A DNA stretch of 64,000 nucleotides. It comes from Winogradskyella sp. Lineage in GTDB: Bacteria > Bacteroidota > Bacteroidia > Flavobacteriales > Flavobacteriaceae. The position numbers and the translations under genes were made by a program. The notes under the pieces are model-generated. The model was not told the DNA's origin, ran no database searches, and saw only the letters and a program-made list of their open reading frames with translations. Below are positions 40,625-49,109 of the stretch, piece by piece (positions within the stretch are counted from its first letter, which is position 1; each line of letters opens with the position of its first letter). The stretch spans positions 389,880-453,879 of the forward strand of contig NZ_JANQIM010000033.1 in NCBI RefSeq assembly GCF_028282165.1, written 5' to 3'.

Positions 40625-41944
40625 ATGGAATCTAAAACAAAAGGACTAATAGGTATTATAGGAATGGTTACAATACTTATAATTATAGCGCTATCGGTTG
40701 TTAATATTGCTTCCGCAAAAAAAACAATAGCAAAGGTAGAAGTTAAGGATGAAACTGGTTGTGTGTTTATGACCACGTTTGGTGAGCAATCATCCGAAGG
40801 TTATGCTAAATTTAAACTAAGGGATAATGTTCAACCTGTTGTGAACAATGGTTTAAATTGGTTAGCCAATGCACAATTAGAGAACGGTGGTTATGGCGCA
40901 GGAAGTCATAATAATCAAAGAGAGATGAATCCACATGCAGTTAATGCGGATCCGGCAACAACAGCAATGGTAGCTATGGCTTTTTTAAGAAGTGGTAGTA
41001 ATTTAAAAAGAGGAGCGTACCAAGGAGCGCTTAAGAGTGCTTTAAATTTTTTACTCGAGCAGGTGGAAAGTACATCGAAAGATGACCCCTATATAACCAA
41101 AGAAAAGGGAACCCAAATTCAGGCCAAATTAGGTCAGAATATCGATGCGGTACTAACGGCACAGTTTTTTTCGAATATGCTAAAAGAGGATTTAGATAAA
41201 TCAACCAAAAAGCGTATTGAAAAATGCTTGGATATTTGTGTAGATAAAATTCAAAATGCAACGGGTAAGGATGGCAGAGTTACAGGCGCTGGTTGGGCTG
41301 GTGTATTACAATCTGGATTGGCAACAAGTGCCTTGGAATCAGCAGAATCTGTAGGTGCAACTCTTGACGAGATTGTTGTTACCAACCAAAAGGAATATTT
41401 AAAAAGTAATTACGATGAAGAATCAAAGTCGGTAAAAACAACTGATGGGGCTGGTATTATATTGTATTCTGTGAGTAATTCTGCAAGAGGTTCAGCTAAA
41501 GATGCGAGAAAAGCTAGAGAGTTGATTGATAAAGCTAAAAAAGAAGGAAAACTTGAGGAAGATGATAAAGTTTCAGTAGAAAATCTAAAGGATATTGGGA
41601 TACCTGAAAGTGAAGCTATTGCCTATACATCGTCATATAACATTTACAATGCTTCCAAACAAAAGGCACAAGAAAACGACGTTATGAGTGGTTTTGGTAA
41701 TAATGGAGGTGAAGAGTTTTTAAGTTTTTTGCAAACAGGAGAATCTATGGTGGTCAATGACGATAATGATTGGAAAAAATGGTACGATGATGTATCTGGG
41801 CGTTTAATGAAAATACAGAATAATGATGGTAGTTGGAATGGTCATCACTGTATTACAAGTCCTGTGTTTTGCACAGCTACAAGTTTGTTGATTTTGTCTA
41901 TTGAAAATGATATCGATAATTTGAGACAAACAGGAGAAGACTAA
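40625..41944 (+). CDS. Membrane-anchored/exported alpha-alpha toroid (prenyltransferase/squalene-cyclase-like) protein
   Basis: The 439-residue protein has an N-terminal hydrophobic segment (about 9-31) that acts as a signal or anchor. Then come repeats typical of prenyltransferase/squalene-oxidase toroids: NWLANAQLENGGYGAGS near residue 85 and KIQNNDGSWNGHHC near residue 400, each followed by a helix (DPATTAMVAMAFL; PVFCTATSLLILS). The centre (about 235-340) is a Lys/Glu-rich stretch. No DxDD or QW-repeat set of a real terpene cyclase is seen, so it may bind protein or polysaccharide in the periplasm. A TTG 21 bases upstream is a less likely start. Confidence 0.75.
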   Translation: MESKTKGLIGIIGMVTILIIIALSVVNIASAKKTIAKVEVKDETGCVFMTTFGEQSSEGYAKFKLRDNVQPVVNNGLNWLANAQLENGGYGAGSHNNQREMNPHAVNADPATTAMVAMAFLRSGSNLKRGAYQGALKSALNFLLEQVESTSKDDPYITKEKGTQIQAKLGQNIDAVLTAQFFSNMLKEDLDKSTKKRIEKCLDICVDKIQNATGKDGRVTGAGWAGVLQSGLATSALESAESVGATLDEIVVTNQKEYLKSNYDEESKSVKTTDGAGIILYSVSNSARGSAKDARKARELIDKAKKEGKLEEDDKVSVENLKDIGIPESEAIAYTSSYNIYNASKQKAQENDVMSGFGNNGGEEFLSFLQTGESMVVNDDNDWKKWYDDVSGRLMKIQNNDGSWNGHHCITSPVFCTATSLLILSIENDIDNLRQTGED

Positions 41945-41968
41945 AAACGATACTGATATGACGGTATT

Positions 41969-42002
41969 GAAAAAGGCTTCAAGTTAACTTGAAGCCTTTT
42001 TA
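41969..42002 (+). terminator. Bidirectional terminator between convergent genes
   Basis: AAAAAGGCTTCAAGTTAACTTGAAGCCTTTTT is a 12-bp perfect stem with A and T runs on either side. It serves both the toroid gene (plus) and the diheme cytochrome gene (minus). Confidence 0.9.
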
Positions 42003-42023
42003 GTTATGAAATATCTAGATATT

Positions 42024-43004
42024 TTATAAAGAATCCAGGTAATCTTGCAATAGGTCAATACCTTCAGAATGAACCAAAGTGGTACCTATAAAAGGCATGC
42101 TAAAGCCCTCATTGTAAACAGAGATTCTAGTAGAAATACTAGAGCGTCTTTCAAATATTTGAGAGTCTTCTAGTGAGGTTTCATAAGCTAAGTCTAAAGT
42201 CGACTGATCGTCACAGAAGCCACCTGGTATATGACAATGGGCACAATTAATGTCAAAGTAGGATCGTGCTCTGGATTCTAGTGATGCAGAAGTGTCTTGC
42301 CAATTAACAACACTCGAAACTTCAGAACTGCTGGATATGCCTGTTAAACTTTGGTCACTAATGAGGTTATCTAGCTGATTAGATCCGTTGATTTCAAAGT
42401 TTAGATTTCTAAGTTTGGGGCCAATGGGTGTTGAATTATTAAAAGTGCTATGACAGGTGAAACAATCAGTATTAGAAGGGATTTCATAATTTGTAGAATT
42501 AGTAACACCATCAGCATCAATCCATGTCACCGGAACTGTGCTTCCGTTTAAGTCCAAAACGGCATCAGTTTGTTCATCGTTCCATTTATAATCACCTGTT
42601 ACCCAGTCGCCATTTATTTTTATAAGGATTCTGGTTTCAATAATGGTTCTACCCAATGATAAATCCCGTTCATCAGTATTGTAGTAGAAGGTTTTTGCAA
42701 TAACCGTATTCTCGGGAAAGATAGGCAAACCATCGCCATTAAACTGCATAGATGTATTTTGTGGTAATGCTATTAGGCGTTGTTTGTGGGCATAATCGGT
42801 AAACAATGGCGTATTAAGTGTATATTCAAAAGCTCTAGAACTAATGTTTAAATCGCTTAAGTCTCCTGTAAATAAATTCAATTCAGAGAGATTTGTTCTA
42901 AATTCAGCAACTACTAAAGGATCTTCGGCAGGAACTGTTGAATCGTCATCATTATTACAAGAAAATAAGGTAATGATTAAGACTAAGGCGAGATACTTTT
43001 TCAT
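42024..43004 (-). CDS. Diheme c-type cytochrome lipoprotein (SO2930-like)
   Basis: The 326-residue protein starts with a lipoprotein signal (Cys16 in LFSCNNDDD). Two heme c sites are visible: CFTCH near residue 182 and CAHCH near residue 280. The N-terminal half contains long beta-rich segments (FEYTLNTPLFTDYAHKQR) that match the SO2930-type diheme family. It is predicted to be an electron carrier in the periplasm, possibly for an alternative respiratory chain; its partner is not in the window. ATG 43004 gives the lipoprotein signal; the longer frame to 43031 adds nine residues of no value. Confidence 0.88.
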   Translation of the reverse strand: MKKYLALVLIITLFSCNNDDDSTVPAEDPLVVAEFRTNLSELNLFTGDLSDLNISSRAFEYTLNTPLFTDYAHKQRLIALPQNTSMQFNGDGLPIFPENTVIAKTFYYNTDERDLSLGRTIIETRILIKINGDWVTGDYKWNDEQTDAVLDLNGSTVPVTWIDADGVTNSTNYEIPSNTDCFTCHSTFNNSTPIGPKLRNLNFEINGSNQLDNLISDQSLTGISSSSEVSSVVNWQDTSASLESRARSYFDINCAHCHIPGGFCDDQSTLDLAYETSLEDSQIFERRSSISTRISVYNEGFSMPFIGTTLVHSEGIDLLQDYLDSL

Positions 43005-43085
43005 TGGGATATTGATTTTCTTTAATAGCATTGTGAAAATACTAAAATTGTGTTAAATAGCAAGTTTATAGCCACTTTAATCCAA

Positions 43086-43115
43086 TAAAAAAGGAATCAT
43101 TTTAAATGATTCCTT
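43086..43115 (-). terminator. Terminator after lysS
   Basis: AAGGAATCATTT and AAATGATTCCTT form a perfect 12-bp stem with a single-base centre; read on the minus strand, it is followed by a T run. It lies 22 bases after the lysS stop. Confidence 0.85.
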
Positions 43116-43136
43116 CCCAAAATGTATTTTAATTTT

Positions 43137-44828
43137 CTAGACTAATTCAACAAACAGGCCTTCTTCCGTTTTTTCAACTTTTGTCAATCCGTGTTTGCCA
43201 AGGCCTTTAATACCCTTATCCCAACCTTTATTGCTTAATCCAGATTGTGATTTAAGTTCGTTTAAGGCCATACGCTTTTGTGCTTTCAAAATCTCAAAGA
43301 TGGCCTTTTCATTGTCATTAAGAGCCACTTGTTTCTTCTCTGGGCGCATCTGCGGAAAGAAAAGTACCTCTTGAATACTTTGGTTGTTGGTTAAAAACAT
43401 CACCAGTCGATCCATGCCAATGCCCATTCCAGACGTTGGTGGCATACCGTATTCTAAGGCTCTTAAGAAATCAAAATCTATGAACTCTGTGGCTTCATCA
43501 TCACCCTTTTGCGCGAGTTTTAACTGATGCTCAAAGCGTTCGCGTTGGTCTATTGGATCATTAAGTTCAGAATAGGCATTGGCAATTTCCTTACCACAAA
43601 CCATAAGCTCAAAGCGCTCTGTCAATTCTGGGTTTTCGCGATGTTCCTTACAAAGAGGACTCATCTCTTTTGGGTAGTCCGTGATGAATGTTGGCTGAAC
43701 ATAGTGACCCTCACATTTCTCACCAAAAATCTCATCGATAAGCTTGCCTTTACCCATGGTATCGTCAATCTCGATACCCATATCTTGAGCGGCTTTACGA
43801 ATCTCATCTTCAGATTTATTGTAGATATCAAAACCAGTATGTTCTAATATTGAGTCGCGCATGGTTATACGCTTATAAGGCGCTTTAAAATCTACTTCGT
43901 ATTCGCCGAAAGTTGCTTTTGTAGTTCCGTTAACCGCAATGGCACAATGTTCTAATAGCTTTTCGCAGAAGTCCATCATCCAATTATAATCCTTGTAAGC
44001 CACATAGATTTCCATGGCTGTAAACTCAGGGTTATGGGTTCTGTCCATACCTTCATTACGGAAGTTTTTAGAAAACTCATACACGCCTTCAAAACCGCCT
44101 ACAATGAGTCGTTTTAGATACAATTCGTTGGCAATTCGCATGTACAACGGGATATCCAAACTATTGTGGTGGGTTATAAAAGGGCGTGCAGCCGCCCCAC
44201 CAGGAATGGGTTGAAGAATGGGTGTTTCTACTTCAAAATAACCAGCATCATTAAAAAATTGACGCATGGCATTAAATAATTTGGTACGCTTCACAAAAAC
44301 ATCTTTCACATGAGGATTTACGGCTAGATCAGCATAGCGCTGTCTGTAACGTAATTCGGGATCATTAAATTCGTCATAGGTATTCCCTTCGGCATCTTGT
44401 TTAGGAAGTGGTAAGGGTTTTAATGCTTTGCTGAGCAGCTTAAAATTTTTGACCATAACTGTTTTTTCACCAACTTTTGTAGTGAACAATTCGCCTTCAA
44501 TACCTATAAAATCACCAATATCCAATAGCTTTTTATAGACCTCATTGTACATGGTTTTGTCCTCGTCAGGACATATTTCATCTCGATTAAAATATACTTG
44601 AATACGGCCTTCACTATCCTGTAATTCTGCAAAAGACGCTTTGCCCTGTATACGTCTAGACATGAGACGACCTGCGATAATTACCTGTTTACCATCTTCA
44701 AAATCATCTTTTATCTGTTTTGAGGTGTGATTTACGGGAAATAAATCGGCTGGATAGGGATTAATCCGTAAAGCACGTAATTTTTCTAACTTTTCGCGTC
44801 GTACTAATTCTTGTTCTGAAAGCTGCAT
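43137..44828 (-). CDS. lysS: Lysyl-tRNA synthetase, class II
   Basis: The 563-residue enzyme charges tRNA-Lys. The N-terminal OB-fold lies at about 50-165 (VIIAGRLMSRRIQGKASFAE), and the class II core carries motif 2 FRNEGMDRTHNPEFTAMEIY and motif 3 GMGIGMDRLVM. Beyond the standard core a C-terminal extension of about 65 residues looks like a small winged helix (EILKAQKRMALNELKSQSGL); I believe this is common in Flavobacteriia but cannot check. I chose ATG 44828 (MQLSEQELVRREK), which matches family N-termini; the longer frame to 44873 begins before the -7 box at 44871. Confidence 0.97.
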   Translation of the reverse strand: MQLSEQELVRREKLEKLRALRINPYPADLFPVNHTSKQIKDDFEDGKQVIIAGRLMSRRIQGKASFAELQDSEGRIQVYFNRDEICPDEDKTMYNEVYKKLLDIGDFIGIEGELFTTKVGEKTVMVKNFKLLSKALKPLPLPKQDAEGNTYDEFNDPELRYRQRYADLAVNPHVKDVFVKRTKLFNAMRQFFNDAGYFEVETPILQPIPGGAAARPFITHHNSLDIPLYMRIANELYLKRLIVGGFEGVYEFSKNFRNEGMDRTHNPEFTAMEIYVAYKDYNWMMDFCEKLLEHCAIAVNGTTKATFGEYEVDFKAPYKRITMRDSILEHTGFDIYNKSEDEIRKAAQDMGIEIDDTMGKGKLIDEIFGEKCEGHYVQPTFITDYPKEMSPLCKEHRENPELTERFELMVCGKEIANAYSELNDPIDQRERFEHQLKLAQKGDDEATEFIDFDFLRALEYGMPPTSGMGIGMDRLVMFLTNNQSIQEVLFFPQMRPEKKQVALNDNEKAIFEILKAQKRMALNELKSQSGLSNKGWDKGIKGLGKHGLTKVEKTEEGLFVELV

Positions 44829-44870
44829 CATGTATAGGTTTACAGGTTTTACCTCATTGTTAAACAGCTG

Positions 44871-44878
44871 CAAAATTA
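44871..44878 (-). promoter_or_regulatory. -7 box TAATTTTG for lysS
   Basis: The minus-strand octamer fits TAnnTTTG and lies 42 bases before the chosen ATG. It excludes the longer lysS frame. Confidence 0.5.
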
Positions 44879-44919
44879 CATTATTTACAAAAATTAGCCC
44901 ATTGCTTTTAACATAGTTT

Positions 44920-45495
44920 TTATGGGCTTCCCTTTTTGGTCTTTTTAGTTTCTTTTTTTACGTCATAATAATTGGGCTTGTAATTATTTGTGGTAAGAAT
45001 GGCCTGCAAATCCTTTTCAAGCGTTTCGACTGGAGTTTCAATAATTCGATTAACTTCTTTTCCATCTTTATAGAGGATAAATGTTGGTACGCGCACAATG
45101 TTTAAGTTGGCTTCATCATGTTCAAGACTTTCCTTATTTCTGTCTAAAGCTATTATGGTGAGTTGTTCCACAGGATAATTGGCAGTATCAATTATTTTAT
45201 AGAAATGCGACACTTCGTATTGGCTGTCTTCGCACCACGTACCCATAAACACTTTGACATCATATGTTTTTAGTTTTGTTTTAATGGTTTTTAGCGTTTC
45301 TATATCGACATTGTAGTCATTGTAGTTAGTGACAAACCATTCAGCATAGTGCTTTGTTTCAAGTCCCGACTTATCAATTTTGCCTATAAGATAGGTCTCT
45401 TGGTCTTCATTGGTGAGTTCTTTATTTAGTGTTTGGGCGTTCAATTGAACAACAAGGCAAAAAATGGTTAGGATAGCGAGCGTCAGCGTTTTCAT
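44920..45495 (-). CDS. Exported thioredoxin-like protein
   Basis: The 191-residue protein has a signal peptide (MKTLTLAILTIFCLVVQLNAQ) and a thioredoxin fold with active-site segment FMGTWCEDSQYEV, in which only the first Cys of a CxxC is present (CEDS). The cis-proline region is IVRVPTFILYKDGKEV. A single-Cys site suggests a role other than classical disulfide exchange, such as peroxide handling or chaperoning. The C-terminal tail is Lys-rich. It lies between lysS and a DUF1573 gene, all on the minus strand. Confidence 0.88.
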   Translation of the reverse strand: MKTLTLAILTIFCLVVQLNAQTLNKELTNEDQETYLIGKIDKSGLETKHYAEWFVTNYNDYNVDIETLKTIKTKLKTYDVKVFMGTWCEDSQYEVSHFYKIIDTANYPVEQLTIIALDRNKESLEHDEANLNIVRVPTFILYKDGKEVNRIIETPVETLEKDLQAILTTNNYKPNYYDVKKETKKTKKGSP

Positions 45496-45518
45496 GATGT
45501 TGAAGATTTAAATGCACA

Positions 45519-45547
45519 AACCCAGTGTAACGTATTACACTAGGTTT
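45519..45547 (-). terminator. Possible terminator hairpin downstream of the DUF1573 gene
   Basis: CCCAGTGTAA and TTACACTAGG pair with one mismatch around CGTA. It lies between the DUF1573 stop and the thioredoxin-like gene start; the T run is short on the minus strand (GGGTTTG) and better on the plus strand. Confidence 0.45.
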
Positions 45548-45618
45548 TTGCTAAATGAAATTTAAAATCCCTAGAAGGATGATTTAAGCAAAATGATGTC
45601 TTCAATATACTATTTTAG

Positions 45619-46026
45619 TTATTTTGAAGCAATAATATTGCCCTTAATTTTGAGTATTTTGTTACCGCCTTCTGCATTAGACATTACGGTAATGGTTTTG
45701 GTAAAAGCACCTAATCTCTTAGTGTCATACTTAATTTCTAACTCGCCTGATTCTCCAGGTAAAATAGGTGCTTTGGAGTAACTTGGTACTGTGCAGCCAC
45801 AGCTTGTTTTTACTTTGGTAATAAGTAGAGGCGCATCACCAGTATTGATAAACGCAAAGATCTTAGTGCCGTCAGAATTTTGCTCAATGGTTCCGTAGTC
45901 TATGACTTCCGTTTCAAATTTTATAATCGCAATTTTAGCACCGACCGTGTCGATTTCTACGGGTGCAGAATTAAAAAAACCAAATGCTAGTGCTACTACG
46001 ACTAAAATGTTTAATGTTCGTTTCAT
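45619..46026 (-). CDS. DUF1573 domain protein
   Basis: The 135-residue protein has a signal peptide followed by a single beta-sandwich DUF1573 domain: DYGTIEQNSDGTKIFAFINTG and the invariant VKTSCGCTVPSY, then LPGESGELEIKYDTKRLG. These proteins are exported and resemble ASH/MSP-type domains; function unknown. It stands between the LuxR-type regulator and the thioredoxin-like gene. Confidence 0.93.
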   Translation of the reverse strand: MKRTLNILVVVALAFGFFNSAPVEIDTVGAKIAIIKFETEVIDYGTIEQNSDGTKIFAFINTGDAPLLITKVKTSCGCTVPSYSKAPILPGESGELEIKYDTKRLGAFTKTITVMSNAEGGNKILKIKGNIIASK

Positions 46027-46135
46027 GATTTAAAAAATTTATGATTAATACTGAAGCAAACATCAAAATTATCTTCTAGAGATATTAAGATTTACGGTTG
46101 GAAATTGGTACTAGTACTCGGTTTGAATTTTTTAA

Positions 46136-47194
46136 CTATCTGGTAAACAATGATTTTGCGTCATCTCGAGATTGCACATTCAGTTTTTTATAAATGTTGT
46201 TGGTGTGCGATTTCACGGTACTCACACTCAAAAATAAGGCTTCGGCAATGTCCTTATTGGTTTTGTCTTGCAGTAAATGTTCTAAAACTACCTGTTCTTG
46301 CTTTGATAATTTAGCCTTTAATTCTTCGGTTTTGGATTTCTTTTTTTGCCAATTGCGATACAAAAGAAAGGCATTTAACAAAAACGAAAGTGTAAGGATA
46401 ATGTAGAGATAAATATGGTTGTTGGTACTTGAAGCATTACCAGCAGAAAAAGCTAGCATATAACGATCTGCGGCCAGTTCATTTTTGTATTGAATTGTGT
46501 ATGCTGCATTTGGATAGTTAGTTTCAAGTCGGATTTTAAGGTTTTCGTAGTATGGATTGTTTTGTAAATCTTCGACATAATGACTGTGCAAATCACTACT
46601 TCTGTCAGATAAATACGCATAAATAGCAAGCTCCGCTACAGGTTCATCTAAAGCTTCCCCAAAATCCTGAAGAGTCTTGAACCATTTTTTGTTGTTCAAT
46701 TTTCTATTAGCTTCACTACGCACTTCACCATAGGCAAATCGCATATCATTTTTTAACGAATCAATTTTTAAAAAGGCATTAGCTTTAGGATTGTTCGACT
46801 CTATTTCGCAAAATACCTGATTACCGAACGAAAAGGGAAGTTTTAGGGTGTCTGTATTTTTAGCAATGAACAATAGTTCTTCGCTATCACTGCAGTGTCC
46901 ATTAAAATGATTGATATCTTGTTGGTTTTCGGAGCATTTATCGATATGAATACGGTAAATTCTATTCTCAGCATCTAAGATGTTGCCCTTAAATTCAAAA
47001 AAACCGGTTTCATCAGCCGTGGTTTTACCAATAATTTGCTCAGAGTACACACCAGACATTTTGCGGTAATCTTCAACAATGGAGAGATAGACCGTGTTTT
47101 GCCATTCCTCAGGGTTGATATAGCCCGAAAATGAATATTGTGCTTCACAATAAAGCGAAGTCAATAAAAACACGATGAAAATCCTAAGTTGCAT
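46136..47194 (-). CDS. Membrane-anchored LuxR-type regulator with extracytoplasmic sensor
   Basis: The 352-residue protein has an N-terminal signal sequence (to about 18), an extracytoplasmic region of about 245 residues with a carboxypeptidase-like beta-sandwich opening (FSGYINPEEWQNTV, TTADETGFFEFKG), one membrane helix (about 263-281, YLYIILTLSFLLNAFLLY), a short coiled coil (KKKSKTEELKAKLSKQ) and a C-terminal LuxR/GerE helix-turn-helix (DKTNKDIAEALFLSVSTVKS). It has no receiver or kinase domain, so it looks like a one-component transmembrane regulator. The target is unknown. Confidence 0.88.
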   Translation of the reverse strand: MQLRIFIVFLLTSLYCEAQYSFSGYINPEEWQNTVYLSIVEDYRKMSGVYSEQIIGKTTADETGFFEFKGNILDAENRIYRIHIDKCSENQQDINHFNGHCSDSEELLFIAKNTDTLKLPFSFGNQVFCEIESNNPKANAFLKIDSLKNDMRFAYGEVRSEANRKLNNKKWFKTLQDFGEALDEPVAELAIYAYLSDRSSDLHSHYVEDLQNNPYYENLKIRLETNYPNAAYTIQYKNELAADRYMLAFSAGNASSTNNHIYLYIILTLSFLLNAFLLYRNWQKKKSKTEELKAKLSKQEQVVLEHLLQDKTNKDIAEALFLSVSTVKSHTNNIYKKLNVQSRDDAKSLFTR

Positions 47195-47288
47195 AAAACG
47201 AATCTACATAATTTTAGAATATTATAAATTCTTAAGTCATAAAAGTGTAACAATTTTAACAAAATGACGTCCTATCGATACATCAAAT

Positions 47289-47304
47289 CAGTTCTTCTGA
47301 ACTG
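47289..47304 (+). other. Stem-loop in the leader of the Pmp3 gene
   Basis: CAGTTC-TTCT-GAACTG forms a perfect 6-bp stem ending 21 bases before the ATG at 47326. It is followed by GTTTTA. It could be a weak terminator or a leader structure. Confidence 0.4.
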
Positions 47305-47325
47305 GTTTTAGTATCAAACAAAATT

Positions 47326-47484
47326 ATGAGTGTCTGGCGTGTTATTTTGGCTATTATTTTTCCTCCTTTAGCTGTCTTTGATAAAGGTTGCGGATCCGTT
47401 CTGATTACCTTTATATTGTGGATTTGCGGATGGGTGCCTGGTGTTATTGCGGCACTAGTTATTCTTAATAATCCTGAACGATAA
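47326..47484 (+). CDS. YqaE/Pmp3 family small membrane protein
   Basis: The 52-residue protein is two membrane helices: MSVWRVILAIIFPPLAVF and VLITFILWICGWVPGVIAAL, with the family motif FPPLAVF and GWVPGVIAA before a short polar tail. Pmp3/YqaE proteins are small stress-linked membrane proteins thought to affect membrane potential. The frame ends a few bases before the -7 box of the next gene, so it is likely monocistronic. A longer frame on the opposite strand (47283-47522) is a shadow. Confidence 0.92.
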   Translation: MSVWRVILAIIFPPLAVFDKGCGSVLITFILWICGWVPGVIAALVILNNPER

Positions 47485-47489
47485 ATCCG

Positions 47490-47497
47490 TATCTTTG
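47490..47497 (+). promoter_or_regulatory. -7 box TATCTTTG for the lipoprotein-lipB operon
   Basis: This is an exact TAnnTTTG match 25 bases before the ATG at 47523, just beyond the stop of the Pmp3 gene. Confidence 0.65.
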
Positions 47498-47522
47498 TAC
47501 TTTGTAAATCCATAAAGTACAC

Positions 47523-48326
47523 ATGAAAAAATTATTCGTATTATGCGCTTTGGCTTGTTTATTGGTAAGCTGTAATGTTACCGAGTCCATTGTTTTTAAT
47601 GACAGTAGATCTGGTGAATATCTAATGACCTATAAAATGGGAGAGGCTATGAAAGCTTTTACAGAAAAGATGGGCGGTGGTGTTAGCAGTTCTGAAGAAA
47701 AAGAAAAAGGGGAAGTGATGGATACTACCATGGTTTTTGCGGATATCATGGAAACTTATAAGGATAGTGTTGCTGCTTTACCAGAAGACAAACGCCTTGC
47801 AATGGAGGCCGTAAGAGACATGTTTATGACTATGAAAATGGACGAGGATGAAGGTATCATGGATATTGGTATTGGTTTAAAGTTTAAATCCATTGATGAT
47901 TTAAAAGATATTCAAGACAAAATCAAAAAAGTACAAAGCTTAAATGGTCAGGGAGATCAGTTGGATGCCATGAAAGATGGTTCGCCTTTGGGAAAATTTA
48001 TGGGCTCCGACCAAGAAAGGGTCACTTATAATATGACATCTAATGGGTTTGAAAGAATCACAGTTTTAGAAATTACAGAACAAGAGGAACAATCCATGGC
48101 CGAACTTTTTGACGAGACAGATGAGAGTGATAAAGAGTTTATGGCATATTTTGAAGAATCGTTCTATCTAATAGAATTAACATTCCCTAAGAAGGTAAAG
48201 TCTGTATCCTTTGAGGGTGCACAAATTTCTGAGGATGGCAAAACAGTAACTTGCAAAGCAAGCTGGATTGACTATTTAAAAGATCCACTACTTATGGATG
48301 TCAAAGTTGAATTTGTGAATGAATAA
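47523..48326 (+). CDS. Lipoprotein of unknown function, upstream of lipB
   Basis: The 267-residue protein has a lipoprotein signal with Cys17 (LLVSCN). The mature part is helical, acidic and rich in Met (RDMFMTMKMDEDEGIMD), ending with strands (KSVSFEGAQISEDGKTVTC). I do not recognise the family. The stop overlaps the lipB start by 8 bases, so the two are co-translated. Confidence 0.75.
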   Translation: MKKLFVLCALACLLVSCNVTESIVFNDSRSGEYLMTYKMGEAMKAFTEKMGGGVSSSEEKEKGEVMDTTMVFADIMETYKDSVAALPEDKRLAMEAVRDMFMTMKMDEDEGIMDIGIGLKFKSIDDLKDIQDKIKKVQSLNGQGDQLDAMKDGSPLGKFMGSDQERVTYNMTSNGFERITVLEITEQEEQSMAELFDETDESDKEFMAYFEESFYLIELTFPKKVKSVSFEGAQISEDGKTVTCKASWIDYLKDPLLMDVKVEFVNE

Positions 48327-49017
48327 AACCGTAAAATTTGAGGATTTAGGCTTAAAGGATTTTAAGGCCACCTGGGATTATCAAGAAGTCCTTTTTAAAG
48401 CCATTTTAGATACCAAGGTTAAGAATAGGAGGGAAGAGGCAGGTTTAGAGACCAATAATCATCTTCTTTTCGTAGAACATCCACATGTTTATACTTTGGG
48501 TAAAAGCGGTGATTTGTCCAATCTGTTACTTTCCGAAGAGCAATTGGCTAAAAAAGGGGCAACGTTTTACAAAATCAATAGAGGAGGTGATATTACGTAT
48601 CACGGACCTGGGCAAATTGTAGGTTATCCTATTTTAGATTTAGATAATTTCTTTACAGATATCCATAAATACTTAAGATTACTAGAAGAAATCATTATTC
48701 TTACACTAGCTGAATATGGATTGAAAACTGAAAGAAGCCCTGGCGAGACAGGTGTGTGGCTAGATGTTGGGACACCATTTGCTCGTAAGATTTGTGCTAT
48801 GGGAGTTCGTGCTAGCCGTTGGGTGACCATGCACGGTTTTGCATTGAACGTGAATGCGGATTTAGGTTATTTTGACAACATTATCCCCTGTGGAATTCGC
48901 GGTAAAGCGGTTACGACTTTAAACAATGAATTAGGAGTTAAAAATGTAGATGAAGCCGAAGTTAAAAGAAAGCTTTTAAAGCATTTTGAAGTTCTTTTTG
49001 AGGCGGAGTTTATTTAG
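48319..49017 (+). CDS. lipB: Octanoyl-[acyl-carrier-protein]:protein N-octanoyltransferase
   Basis: The 232-residue enzyme transfers octanoyl groups from ACP to lipoyl domains, the first step of lipoate attachment to enzymes such as the E2 protein encoded at 14870. The motif RGGDITYHGPGQIVGYPI is clear, the catalytic lysine is in RKICAMGVR and the catalytic cysteine in IIPCGIRGKAVTTL. The N-terminus is normal. The start lies 8 bases inside the upstream lipoprotein gene. Confidence 0.97.
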   Translation: MNKTVKFEDLGLKDFKATWDYQEVLFKAILDTKVKNRREEAGLETNNHLLFVEHPHVYTLGKSGDLSNLLLSEEQLAKKGATFYKINRGGDITYHGPGQIVGYPILDLDNFFTDIHKYLRLLEEIIILTLAEYGLKTERSPGETGVWLDVGTPFARKICAMGVRASRWVTMHGFALNVNADLGYFDNIIPCGIRGKAVTTLNNELGVKNVDEAEVKRKLLKHFEVLFEAEFI

Positions 49018-49051
49018 TCTTTTGCGTTCTAGTTTACCCATAAAAACTAGA

Positions 49052-49078
49052 GAAAGCGCCAAACGAATTGGCGCTTTC
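49052..49078. terminator. Hairpin between convergent lipB and ompA-like genes
   Basis: GAAAGCGCCAA (49052-49062) pairs perfectly with TTGGCGCTTTC (49068-49078) around a 5-base loop. There is no T run on the plus strand; on the minus strand CTAGTTTTTA follows at a short distance, so it fits the minus-strand OmpA-like gene best. Confidence 0.6.
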
Positions 49079-49109
49079 AGACTTAGGGACTTTTGAGATT
49101 TGGTTGCCG

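Noticed and set aside
43527..43847. 106-codon plus-strand frame inside lysS
   Set aside because: Antisense to conserved class II synthetase motifs; no support.
47283..47522. 79-codon minus-strand frame over the Pmp3 gene
   Set aside because: The plus-strand Pmp3/YqaE protein is clearly recognisable; this frame is its shadow.
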